Of a DNA stretch of 64,000 nucleotides, positions 1-12,100 are shown in pieces. Source of the stretch: Chionis minor (taxonomy: Eukaryota; Chordata; Aves; Charadriiformes; Chionididae). Position 1 is the stretch's first letter. Every line of letters starts with the position of its first letter. The DNA lies in contig VZSF01000652.1 of NCBI GenBank assembly GCA_013398295.1, forward strand, positions 41,673 to 105,672. The letters are read 5' to 3'. The notes below the pieces were generated by a model. That model had not been told where the DNA came from, did no database searches, and worked only from the letters and a program-made list of their open reading frames with translations. A program made the position numbers and the translations under genes.

Positions 1-1320
1 CCGCGTCCGTCCTCTCTCCTTATGGCTCGAAAAGCAGTTGTTGAGACCAGCTTGTGCCTCCGCTGTCGCTAATCTGGGTCTGGAGAGGAGAAAGGACGGT
101 CAGTCTGAGCACGGCGCAGGGTATTGGCAGGGGCAGGTTGATGCTCGTTCTGTTTGGATATTAATATTTGGCTGTTGCATCCTAAGGGGGTTTATTTTCC
201 AGTCATATACAGCATCAAAATTTTTATGTTTCAGCGCCGTTGTCAACAGTACTCTGCGTTAATTGTTGAGTGAATATCCTCAGTAGCTTGTGAAACGCTT
301 TATAAAGGATGGATCTTCACTGCTGGTCAGTGGAGGTGGGAGCTGAGGCAGCAGTTTGCCTTGGGTTGGCCAGCAAAGCGCACGGCAGAAGCGGACTCCG
401 GATTTTCTCAGGCCCAAATCAGTCTCCTGCCACTCAGCGGCATCGTCCCCTTACTCCTCCGACACTTATGGAAATCGATAATGCTTTAACAGCATCTCCC
501 TTGGGGGAACGGCGTGGTAAAGCGGAGTTGTAGCTGCAGCGCTCCATTTTATCCTTGCCAGTTTCCTTTTCTTACAGAGAGTTCAGTGATAAAGCTTTTT
601 GCCATCACTTCTGCCTGCTTTCCTTGCACCCTTGCCCCATCACGCTTCCCGTGCTGAGCAGCAGTCCCATCTCGCCTGGTCGTTGTCTTCTGCTTCCTCG
701 CCTGGGTCCTTTTTTCAGTTTGCCTGAAACACTTTGATTTTATTGCTGATTGCGAGGTCAACCCCCTGTTTTCCTCTCCTTTTAAGGAAATCTGTTCTTC
801 CAGATTTCCTTTCTGAAAAATCAAACTGCAGCAATTAAAACAATCAGGTTGCCTGAGCATCTGAGATTGGGTGAAGTGCTGGGTTAAGTTTCTTCCCAGT
901 GTTCCTGATTTCTCTGAGTGTTTCTGAGAAATGCTGCGTCGTGGCCTGAGGGTGGAGAGGGACAGAGTGGTGGAAACCTGAGGAAATCCATTCCCATCTG
1001 GTATGTCTTGGTCATCAGGGCAGATTGGCCTCATCCTTCTTCCTGTTTGTACTAAACCAGCCGCAGCTTCGCTTTGGGAATTATTATAGGCAAGCTTTTC
1101 TTCTCTGTTTTTTTTATATGAGCTTAGTTGCAGTTACAGTGTAAGTTAATACCAAATGACTGAGGAACATCTTACATTATGGCGAGGGAGTGGTACGTTG
1201 CTAGCTTACTACGTGATTTATAACAGAGTTAGCTATGTCTGCAGATACTCGCAGCCCTTATTGCCAGCCCCAGTTTCTAGAAGGTCTCTGGAGCAGACAC
1301 ATCCCTCCCTGAGAGTAGCT

Positions 1321-1338
1321 TTGTGTGTGTGTGTGTGA
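1321..1338 (+). repeat. GT microsatellite
   Basis: About nine GT units, uninterrupted, inside MTMR9 intron 1. Confidence 0.9.
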
Positions 1339-2839
1339 CTGACAAAAGTTTGCTGTATAAAAGGATAAAGGTGTATTCTCAGTGCTGGGGAGAATGGTGT
1401 AACGAAGCTCTTAAACCAATAAAGGCTGTAGAAAGGTCCAGTTTGACACTGGTTCAGGTTATTAGTGCGTCACTGCGATGGTGTGCCAGGTTCATAAAAA
1501 TCTCTGCTCCCACTTTCATGACATGAATGCCTTTTGTACAGAACGGCATATTTCCAAGTTATCAGATGGCCATCAAACTACTACTTAAACTTTAGTAGCT
1601 TTTTAAGGAATTTATATGTGACCTGTAGGGTTTGCTGAGAAGGGGAACAGCCTCCAGGGATCTCGTCAATGGTTCAGTGGGTTGGGTTTTTTTTGCCTGA
1701 AGAAACACGGAAAGGAGACGCAACCCTGGCAATGTGGTACTACGTTGAGGATCTGTGAAACAGTTGCAGCACTTCACTGTCAAAACACCTGTAGTTCTTC
1801 CTTCAGCGCTGTCCAAATTAGAATTAGTTCTGCCTGTTAAGCTTTGTCTGCCCAGAAGAAATGGGTAATGACCTTTCAGCTGGAATAACAGCTCGAAAAT
1901 AAATGACAGGCACCTTTTGTGGCACAGGTGAAGAAACCCAAAACTCAGCAACAGGTCTCCTTGCAGCATGTACAGCTCTGTCCTTGCACACACATGGTCT
2001 ATCTGAGGGTTGGACCACAAGGTACTGAAACTTGGTGCTTCAGGTCTTGCCTGCCTCTGCTTTTTGCACCGCCCTTGGCTGCTGCAAGCGCTCCTGTGGT
2101 GTCTGAGGAGATTCCGCTGCTTTTCCTGGGTTTGGCTGCCTTGTGAGCTAAAATGCACATCAGTCCTGTGGACGGTAGTCGCTAGTAAACGTAAAGAAAA
2201 TACTCAGTTTCTGTTCAGCCATCATCCTCCTTCCAGCTGCATGAGGAGGACTGGAGAGGGCGTCTGTGAGCTCTGTTTGTTCTGTAACCTGGAGCTTTTG
2301 CTGGGTTGACTTGGGTTTGAACCAGCTGCGATAAAACCTTAACTTCTCTGAGGTCTGCAGAGTGAATAGCCCCGGGGCACTGCAGGTATCAGAAACCAAT
2401 CTTTCTTATTAAAGACAAGGGAGTGTAATGTAGTCAGACTGAAATGTTATGTTAAAAATTAAGTTGTTTTTAGAAATCGTGTGGTTTGGGCTGGGCTGGC
2501 CACTAAAACATGCAACAGATGCAGTCTTTTACCTCTCTCCCCTTTCAGAGAAGGAAGAGCACCTCCAGAGGAGAGAAGATGAGAGGAAGAGAGAACTTAC
2601 AGGTTTAAAAAGAAACTCAGCTACTTTAATGAGTGATTAAGAGTCTCATGTTCTACTGACCAGGACACAGTCCTCAAAGTTTCAGTGCATTACCATAATG
2701 CTGAAATTTCCGGTACTATCAGAAAATACCTGAACACACCTTTTCTCTTTCATGTTTCAAAGAAAAGCTGGGAGGAAAACCTTTTTGACTTGACATACTT
2801 AGTTTCCACTCACTGTCACATCACAAGGATGGAATATAT

Positions 2840-2881
2840 TTAAAAAAAAAAAAAGGGGGGGGGGGGAAGAAAAAAAAAAAA
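2840..2881 (+). repeat. Poly-A / poly-G / poly-A homopolymer tract
   Basis: A run of A, then about twelve G, then AAG and another run of A. It is simple sequence in intron 1. Length may be unreliable because homopolymers are error-prone. Confidence 0.9.
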
Positions 2882-3076
2882 GCAGACCACAACTTGCAAA
2901 TACCAAATAAAGAGGTGGATTTGTTTGCTTAATTTTTTTGAAAGATGATATTGCGGTCAAATTACTGCTAATAGAATTTTGTCTTTCAGGTGTATATTAT
3001 GGGAAGAACTATAATACCTCCTCAGACCTTAGAGGATCCTGTTCTTAAGAGACTCTTTCTTTATGTCTTGCTCCAG

Positions 3077-3185
3077 GTTTGTGGGTTCCTTGGGTACTAT
3101 CATTATAAAATGTAAGGATCTGCGAATTATTCAGCTGGATATACCTGGAATGGAGGAGTGTTTGAACATTGCTAGCTCTATTGAG
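3077..3185 (+). CDS. MTMR9: MTMR9 coding exon 2
   Basis: The acceptor is at 3075-3076 and the donor GTAAG starts at 3186. The exon starts with the last base of an Arg codon and encodes about residues 62-97, beginning [14 protein letters not shown] and ending NIASSIE, the second half of the PH-GRAM domain. It is the first exon visible in the window. Confidence 0.95.
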
Positions 3186-6100
3186 GTAAGAAGTCATAAC
3201 GGTAAATAACGCCGAAGTCTTCAGATCTTGATCTGACCTCAAACTTGACAGCTTTTTTTCCCAATTAAGAAGGTTTTTGTTGACGTTCTGAAGAGCAAGT
3301 GAGAATTGTGGCGTATTTTCTTTTCAGCTGTTGGAATATTGTTTGTTGCATGTAGGTGCGTTTGGGGTTTTTTTAAAACAAAACAAAAAACCCCTAAACA
3401 CCACAACCCAACTTTTCTTGATCAAATTTCTTGCCGCAGCACTTGGGGAAAATGAAGCTGAGCTTCGTTATGCTGGAGCACGAGGCGACAAGCCCAGCTC
3501 AGATCGGAACGGTTGAGTTTCACGTGTCTCAAACAATGTTAAATGACTTCTTGAGTTTGTGTTCTGTTGTGAGTAAGCGGGTAAATGCCACGTAGGATGT
3601 GTCCCATCAGTTGTACCTGTTCAGCGTGTGTCTCTCTCGTCCTTTGGTGGGTTGTTACCTAGCGTAGCCTGCAGAAATGATACTCTGTGTACAATCCCCC
3701 AGTTGCAGTTAGATTGTTATAATCTGCTTTTTTCTTTTTTGCGCTACTGTTTTTTATGTGTGTTAAACTACCCCGCAGGTGACTTAGTATTTCAAGCCTA
3801 ATGGCTGTATAGTTTCAGGTGGCTTAAGTTTGCCTCACCAGTGTTAGAGGGAAACACTATTTGCTGTACGGTTTCTGGAATAAATTAGCCGTTTGAATAA
3901 ATTCAGTAGCTGTTTACTTCTTGCCCGCACAGGCGCTTTCCACCCTGGATTCTGTCACTCTCATGTATCCCTTCTTCTACCGGCCCATGTTTGAAATCGT
4001 TGAAGATGGCTGGCGCTCTTTTCTGCCTGACCAAGAATTTGAGCTCCTCAGTGCAGTGGTAAGTTGGAAATTAAAGATTTGGAGATTTGGGCGGATGCTC
4101 GGATATACCTGTGCGGGTGCTTTGTGGAGTACTTCACCCGCTAGCGTCTGGACTGGAAATCCTGGGTGGTAAAAAACAAAAAAAAAAAGCTGTTGTGTAA
4201 AAAGTGAGTGTTGTTCAAATATTCACTCTGTAAACATCAGGCATTCCTGTTTATGTGCTAAATATTCCTATTTAGCACTTGTGTTTCACCTTGTACAAAT
4301 GGCGTCTTGAGGTGTATTTAAAATTTCCCTGGGAGGACATGAAGGTAAGAGATGTTTTTGTCCCCTCTGGAGTGGCCCTCCTTATTGTAAGAACAAATTG
4401 AAGACCTTTGGTCTGGGTTTGTTATACTTCACTTTGCATCTGAAGTGGGGTGGGATGGATCTTTGTCAACCCCTTCATTGAAACGAGGTGGTCTTTAAAA
4501 AGCTGTTTTCAAAAAGCTCTTTTACAAATTTGCTAAGGATTTCTTAGCTCTCCAGGACGATGGCAGTGGATCAAGATGCCCAATTTGAAACACTTTTAGC
4601 TCTAGTTCACACTGGAAAAATATTGGGAGGGTTTAGAGAGCAGGAAATTTCCAGTCCTATTCTTCCAGGTACTGTGAGTACATGTTGATGTTATTTTGGT
4701 ACCTGTTAGGGTACAAATTGTTCCTGTGGCATTGCCTGTTGTATGTTGTTCAAACTGCATTTTAGGACGCTGAATTTGATGTAGTGGGAACTGGCTCAGT
4801 TGCAGGAGCCTACCTGTTCTAATAGTGCCTTGGGTTAGTGTTTCTGTCTTCCAAGTCTTTGTTTCACATTAAAAATGTGCTCTTGCTGCATCATTTTAGG
4901 TTTCTGAGACCACATCCATTAGTACAGCATCAAAGAACATTGATTTTTTTTCTTTTATCTGCAACCCAGCTTGTCTGCAGCATTTATCGCTTCCTGTTTA
5001 TGACTAATAACTGAATAATATGATTAGCTTGACCAGATTCATATGATGACATCACTAGCAAATTAAAGGAGTTCAGCGATATTGCTATTTTTGTCTTGTA
5101 ATTAGAGTACTCTCATAATGTCCTATCTTCATCTGCTGTCAAAAGACATACAAAGTAACCTGTTACATTAACTAGCACCACGGTTTCAGTTTTAATTTCA
5201 GCTGGGGGAAGTCAAACGTGATCAGAGTGTTCTCCTGTTTGGAGCCAAAGCGGCAGACGCGCTTTCCCAGCTCAGTGGAGGAAGCTTGCAGGAATTTTGA
5301 TGGGAATCAAAACGCCAGAAGCTGAAGTGCTGTCTGGTGAGAAGGGAGGAAGGAGTGTGAGAGGGGAATTTCACGCAGCAGAAGGAAATCCTTCAGAGCT
5401 CAATGAAAGTGGTTCTGCTTCTGTTCACATCTTGCTTTCTACGTGTAGCTGAAATCCTTTTTAGGTTTCAGGGATCAATTCGCTTCTGATGGTTGTATTT
5501 GCCAGTACCATACAAGTGCTCACGTGGATCCAGTGATAAGCTTGGGTGCTTTTCCTCTTCCTTTCAGAGGTTTAAAAATGCATTGATAGCTTATTTATGA
5601 ATTTCTTGGCTTTTTGAATATATGCTCCTTGGAAGGCTTACATTTAAAAATATAGTTAATTTGTAGCACTGCAGTTCAAGGGCAATAATTAATTTCTTTA
5701 AAATATGCACTTCTAAGAGCTGTTTATTAATACCTGGCTTTTAACCCAAAACTTTAGCTATAACTCCTTTTTGACAAAATAGTGACAAAAGCCACGTTCA
5801 AATAACTTACAGTTCCTCAACACGGTTAAATATATTGTTGATCAAATATTTCTTGTTCTGTAATTAAACTTTCTACGTGACAGTCTAGAACAAGTAAGTA
5901 GCTGACTTATTTATTTTTCTTCAGGAAGTCAAATGAGTAGAATTCAGAAGGCTCCTTCCCTCTCCGTTAAATCATCCGTCTGGATCTGTTATGCTGTATC
6001 TTCCCCAATATGGTAACATCTTGTCAAAAACTGCAGTTCACCCACACTGGAGCTCTAGTAATGTATTAATTCCACATTTGTCTGCTACGGGGGAGTTGTT

Positions 6101-9100
6101 TCAAAACTGACGTATTCTATAATGGCAAAGTAAAAACTATAAAAGTTAAGATTTAAAAAAAACACCTTAGGTAAGACATAAAAAATTAGATAAAGTACTA
6201 TGGTATTGTACTGTATAATAATAATTTAGCTGTTTGTCTTGGCATGTGTTGTGCCAAATGTGGCTTTTTTCTCCCAAAACACATACCCCCTGTCTGATTT
6301 CATTCCACAGCGTCGATCTGATAAAACGCCGTCTAGCATTGCCCCTTGAATTTAATAGCAAGCACTCCACCCCTGCAGCTCAGCTCCAGGTTCGGGGATG
6401 CTGCTATTTTACTGTAATGTTCTTGCTTTTAGTCCATGAAGGTGTTAAGGAAAGAACTGTTAAGGTAAAGGACTTCACTTGATCTGAAGAAATGGGAGGA
6501 ATCACTAAGTTTCAGTGGGCTGTCACTTGCTGATGGCTGTTGCTGTGTGCGCTACCCGTTTATTTTCTTGGGAATAACGCACAGCACAGGTTAGCAGGGC
6601 TTTTCTCAAGTGTCTTTCCGTGAACTGCTGTTCTGATAAATCCAAAGTACCAGCAGAGTAGTTCGGCTGCGAATTAAGTCGTATGAAGAAGCCGACATTT
6701 CACTGACCGTCACAGCAAAAACTCCACAGTGTCTGCAGGCTCCAAATTATTGTGCTGTGAGATGAAATTATTGCGCTGCGAGATGTTGCTGGTCACAACA
6801 ACCCCAGGCAGCACTGCAGGCTTGGGGAGGAGCGGCTGGGAACTGCCTGAGAGAAAAAGATCTGGGGGTCCTGGTCAACAGTCAGCTGAACATGAGCCAG
6901 CGTGCGCCCAGGTGGCCAAGAAGGCCAAGGGCATCTTGGCCTGGATCAGGAATGGTGTGACCAGCAGGAGCAGGGCAGTGATGGTGCCCCTGTACTCAGC
7001 ACAGGTGAGGCTGCAGCTCGAGTGCTGTGTTCAGTTTTGGGCACCGCAGTATCGGAGAGACATTGAGGTGCTGGAGCGTGTCCAGAGAAGGGCAACGGAG
7101 CTGGTGAGGGGTCTGGAGAACAAGTCTCCTGAGGAGCGGCTGAGGGAGTTGGGATTGTTTAGCCTGGAGAAGAGAAGGTTGAGGGGAGACCTTCTCACTC
7201 TCTACAACTCCCTGAAAGGAGGTTATAGCCAGGTGGGGGTCAGTCTCTTCTCCCAAGTAACAAGCGACAGGACAAGAGGAAATGGCCTCAAGTTGTGCCA
7301 GGGGAGGTTTAGGTTGGATATTGGGAAAAACTTCTTTACGGAAAGGGTTATCAGGCATTGGGACAGGCTGCCCAGGGAGGTGGTGGAATGGCCGTCCCTG
7401 GAGGTATTTAAAAGCTGGGCAGACGTGGTGCTGAGGGACATGGGTTAGGGGTGGTTTTGGCATAGGTTTATGGTTGGACTCGATGATCTTGAAGGTCTCT
7501 TCCAACCCAAGTGATTCTGTGATTCTATGAAATTTTAAAGATGCTATGGAGAAGTATGAGTAGAGTAAAAGATGCACAGGGTGGTTGATGTTTGCTCATC
7601 CGGCTTTAGGTTGTACGTCTGGTGGTCTTGCTTGAAACACTGGGTAGTGCATGAGATCTGGATTGGTTATAGGTATGTCAGGTGAAATGTGTGTTTAAAA
7701 AAAAAAAAGATAAATTTGTGTTCTTCCACACAAGAACCGGCGAGTGGCTGAATGGAATTCGAGTTTGCACAAGGGGTTTCATCTTTTTCCAAGGAGTCAG
7801 AGAAGAGCTAATAGGTCAGGGGGAGTGGTTTCTCTTCTGCCAGCTGCAGGCTACTGCAAGCTGGAAGCTTGGAAAAATCAGTTTCTTCTTAAAGTTAAGT
7901 GAAAAGGAGTTTATACAATAACAGTATAATTAACATGTAGGTGTTTCATTGCCACCAAATCCACTCTCTTCATTTCCTTTTTTTTTCTTTCCATTTCACT
8001 GTAGGAAAGAGCTTAGGGTTCTGGACAGTTGGGCTAGCTGTACTTTATCTACTGTTCAGGAGCTGATTAAAAACCCTGAATTTTCTGGGTTTGGGCTCAG
8101 TTTGCAGTGGCGTGGGTAGCCCAAGTTTTGCTCTTATCAGACAAGCATCAATCTTTGCCTGTGTCTGTTGTTATGTTTCTTGTCCACACACAATCTGTTC
8201 CGAACAGGGCTTGTTGCCTTCTGCCTGTTCCTTGGGAATGGCCTCTGTCATCGCTGCTTTGCAGGATCCTTCAAGGTCCACGCTGGTTTCTTAATTTTTT
8301 TCCTAAGGCTTATTACTAGAGGTTGAATTGCTTCACACTGTTTTGTGGAAAATGACCTCTCCTAGCAGGTGTAAGTTTTGGGAGGAAGCATAACTGTTCT
8401 TTTAGCCTTTCAGTAATGTTTGAAAATCAGTATCTCTAAGCAAGTACTAGGACTAGGAAAGTAGAAATGTAAGAGTCCTGTACCATGTTTTAACAAAATT
8501 TCTGACTACTTTCTTTTTTCTTTGGAGCCCCCTCTCCTTTCTCCTCAGCCCCCAATCCTTTGCGGCTTCACTGGAATTAACGTTCTCCGATTCCTTAATG
8601 TACAGATCTCTTGTTGGGAGAAGCAAACACGAACTCTGTACTCTCAGAGTTTCACGCAGCTTACTTATCTGGTGACGTGTGAAGATGAGGTCCACCTCTT
8701 CTTCTCACCACAGTCCTTCCTGCTTCCTCTATGTGCATCTCCTGCTGTGCACAGTTGAACCGCTGTTCCCTCGCTCTTCCAGTTCCGTCATGGCAATTAT
8801 TTATTTTTTTTTTTCCAAATTGAAGATGTACCGCAAGCAAAAGCCAAGGAGAGGCTTGCGCTGTTGGGTTTGATTAATTGGATTGGTCTAATTTAGCGGT
8901 CTGAAGCTGGCACTGCAGAGGTTAACCGGATCCCTGCAGAAGCAGCTATGCTGCGGAAGACAAATGGCGCTAATTGCTGCCGCGCTCCTCCTCCTTCCCC
9001 TGTAACCGTAAATCATAACGGCGTGACATAACAGTATCATCTGTCTGGTGTTATAAATGGTGAGGAGAGGAGGTTATGGGCAGTGCTAAATTACCAAAGT

Positions 9101-12100
9101 GGGAGATAAATCAGGTCGATACTCTTCCATTCCTTTTCATGCTGGTGATATCAGTGACAGCCAGCCCCGCAAAAAAGCATACCACGGGGTTCCGATTTTG
9201 CCTTCTCCCCATCTTATGTGGCAGAAAGGTATTTATCAGTTCTATTCTACATCCATGCATTTTTTTCCCATGTAAACAAATTGCCCACAATCATATAAAA
9301 TCTGCTGTAATTTAACATAGACACTGCAAAAAAAGCTATTAAAAAATATCATTGTTGGTGCATTAAAAGCATAGAATCATAGAATGGTTAGAGTTGGAAG
9401 GGACCTTAAAGATCATCAAGTTCCAACCCTCCTGCCATGGGCAGGGACACCTCTGACTACAGCAGGTTGCTCAAAGCCCCATCCAGCCTGGCCTTAAACA
9501 CTTCCAGGGATGGGGCATCCACAACTTCTCTGGGCAACCTGTTCCAGTGCCTCACCACCCTCACAGTAAAGAACTTCTTCCTAATATCTCATCTAAATCT
9601 CCCCTCTTCCAATTTAAAACCATTACCCCTTGTCCTATCACTAGACTTCCTGACAAAGAGTCCCTCTCCAGCTCTCCTGTAGGCTCCCTTCAGATACTGA
9701 AAGGCTGCTATCAGGTCTCCCCGGAGCCTTCTCTTCTCCAGGCTGAACAGCCCCAGCTCTCTCAGCCTGTCCTCATAGGAGAGGTGCTCCATCCCTCTAA
9801 TCATCTTAGTGGCCCTTCGCTGGACCTGTTCCAACAGTTCGATGTCCTTTCTATGTTGAGGACTCCAGAACTGGACACAGTACTCCAGGTGGGGTCTCAC
9901 AAGCGCAGAGTAGAGGGGGAGAATCACCTCCCGTGCCCTGCTGGCCACGCTTCTTTTGATGCAACCCAGGATACGGTTGGCTTTCTGGGCTGCCAGCGCG
10001 CACTGCCGGCTCATGTTGAGCTTCTCATCCATGAGCACTCCCAAGTCCTTCTCCTCAGGGCTGCTCTCCAGCCATTCTCTGCCCAGCCTGTATTTATGCC
10101 TGGGATTGCCACGTCCCAGGTGTAGGACTCTGCACTTGGCTTGGTTGAACTTCATGCCATTTGCATTAGCCCACCTCTCAAGCCTGTCCAGGTCCCTCTG
10201 GATGGCATCCCTTCCCTCCAGTGTGTCAACCGCGCCACCGAGCTTGGTGTCATCGGCAAACTTGCTGAGGGTGCACTCGATCCCACTGTCCATGTCTCCA
10301 ACAAAGATGTTAAATAGCACTGGTCCCAGTACTGACCCTTGCGGGACACCACTCGTCACTGGCCGCCACGTGGACATTGACCCATTAACCACAACCCTTT
10401 GAGTGCGGCCATCCAGCCAGTTCCTTATCCACCGAGTGGTCCATTCATCGAACCCGTGACTCTCCAATTTGGAGACCAGGATGTCATGCGGGACAGTGTC
10501 AAATGCTTTGCTTAAGTCCAGGTAGATGACGTCCGTTGCTCTGCCTTTGTCCACCAAGTTCGTGGCAGTATCGTAGAAGGCCATCAGGTTTGTCAGGCAG
10601 GATTTGCCCTTGGTGAAGCCATGTTGGCTGTCTCCAATCACCTCCTTATTTTCCATGTGCCTTAGCAGAGATTCCAGGAGGATCTGCTCCATGATCTTGC
10701 CAGGCACAGAGGTGAGACTGACTGGCCTATAGTTTCCTGGGTCCTCTTTTTTTCCTTTCTTGAATATCGGGGTTATGTTCCCCTTTTTCCAATCCACAGG
10801 AATTTCACCAGACTGCCACGATTTCTCAAATATGATGGAAAGTGGCTTCGCAACTTGGTCCGCCAGCTCCTTCAGGACCCGGGGATGAATTTCATCAGGT
10901 CCCATGGACTTGTGCACTTTCAGGTTGTTCAGGTGGTCTCGAACCTGATCTTCTCCTACTGTGGGCAGTTCTCCATTCTCAGAGCCCCTGGTTTTACCTA
11001 CTGTGACTTGGACAGTGCAGTTAGAGCCCTTGCCAGTGAAGACTGAGGCAAAAAAGTCATTCAGTACCTCAGCCTTATCCATATCCTGGGTGGCCAGGTC
11101 TCCCGTTTCCTTCCGGAGAGGGCCCACAGCCTCCCAAGTCCTACCTTTTTCCCTGACATAGCTATAGAATTTTTTCTTATTGTCTTTGATGTCCTTGGCT
11201 AGATTCAGTTCTCTTAGGGCTTTCATGAGCATGAGACCAGCCAGCCTCCTTTATGTGATCCAGACCTTCTTTCAGCTCTGCCTATGACGCGATCACCGGA
11301 GGCAATTTAACTTTGCATCTGGGAGAACCTCTGCGTTTTATAAAACGTAGATGTTCAGAGAAGCTCTTTTGAGGCCAATGAATAATGAAATAAGCCTGCA
11401 ACAGGGCTGCTGCACCCGGGTAGCAATTGTTGTTCTTGACAATGGTGACACACACAATGTGTACCTTCCCCAGCATCTTTTTCTTAGGCTCCCACCAAAA
11501 AAGGGATCATTTTGCTGTCTCCTATGCCACACCCCCATGCCTTGGATCTACTAAGGGCAACAAAGCTGGTGAGGGGTCTGGAGAACATGTCCTATCAGGA
11601 GTGGCTGAGGGAGTTGGGATTGTTTAGCCTGGAGAAGAGAAGGGTGAGGGGAGACCTTCTCGCTCTCTCCAACTCCCTGAAAGGAGGTTATAGCCAGGTG
11701 GGGTCAATCTCTTCTCCCAAGTGACAAGCGACAGGACAAGAGGAAATGGCCTCAGGTTGTGCCAGGGGAGGGTTAGGTTGGATATTGGGAAAAACTTCTT
11801 TACGGAAAGGGTTGTCAAGCACTGGAACAGGCTGCCCAGGGAGGTGGTGGAATTGCCATCCCTGGAGGGATTTAAAAGATGTGTAGACGTGGTGCTGAGG
11901 GACATGGGTTAGGGGTGGTTTAGCAGTGTTAGGTTTATGGGTTGGACTCGATGATCTTGAAGGTCTCTTCCAACCCAAGTGATTCTGTGATTCTAACAGT
12001 GTTGTGAATTAGATCAGCTTGTTCATCTGATGGAAAGGCTTCAGTGCCAGAAAATCTTTCTAAATCGATCCTGGTTTTCCATCGGACCAGTGAGGCATTT

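Larger units (their letters stand above)
1..3074 (+). other. MTMR9 intron 1, 3' part
   Basis: No coding exon is seen here. The stretch holds a GT run of about 18 bases near 1321-1338 and an A-run, G-run, A-run tract at 2840-2881. The opening bases are not the missing MTMR9 first exon, since no frame gives an MTMR9-like N-terminus. Confidence 0.7.

Noticed and set aside
1592..2158. 188-codon minus-strand frame in MTMR9 intron 1
   Set aside because: No recognisable domain, no splice context, and composition of random sequence.
1..3000. MTMR9 first coding exon
   Set aside because: Searched all three + frames for an N-terminus of the right kind, with a donor in the right phase; none found. It must lie before the window.
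6729..7448. 239-codon + strand frame as a host gene
   Set aside because: C-terminal residues are CR1 ORF2; the first 20 or so codons are random upstream sequence.
9547..10402. Plus-strand frames opposite the CR1 reverse transcriptase
   Set aside because: Shadows of the minus-strand CR1 ORF2.
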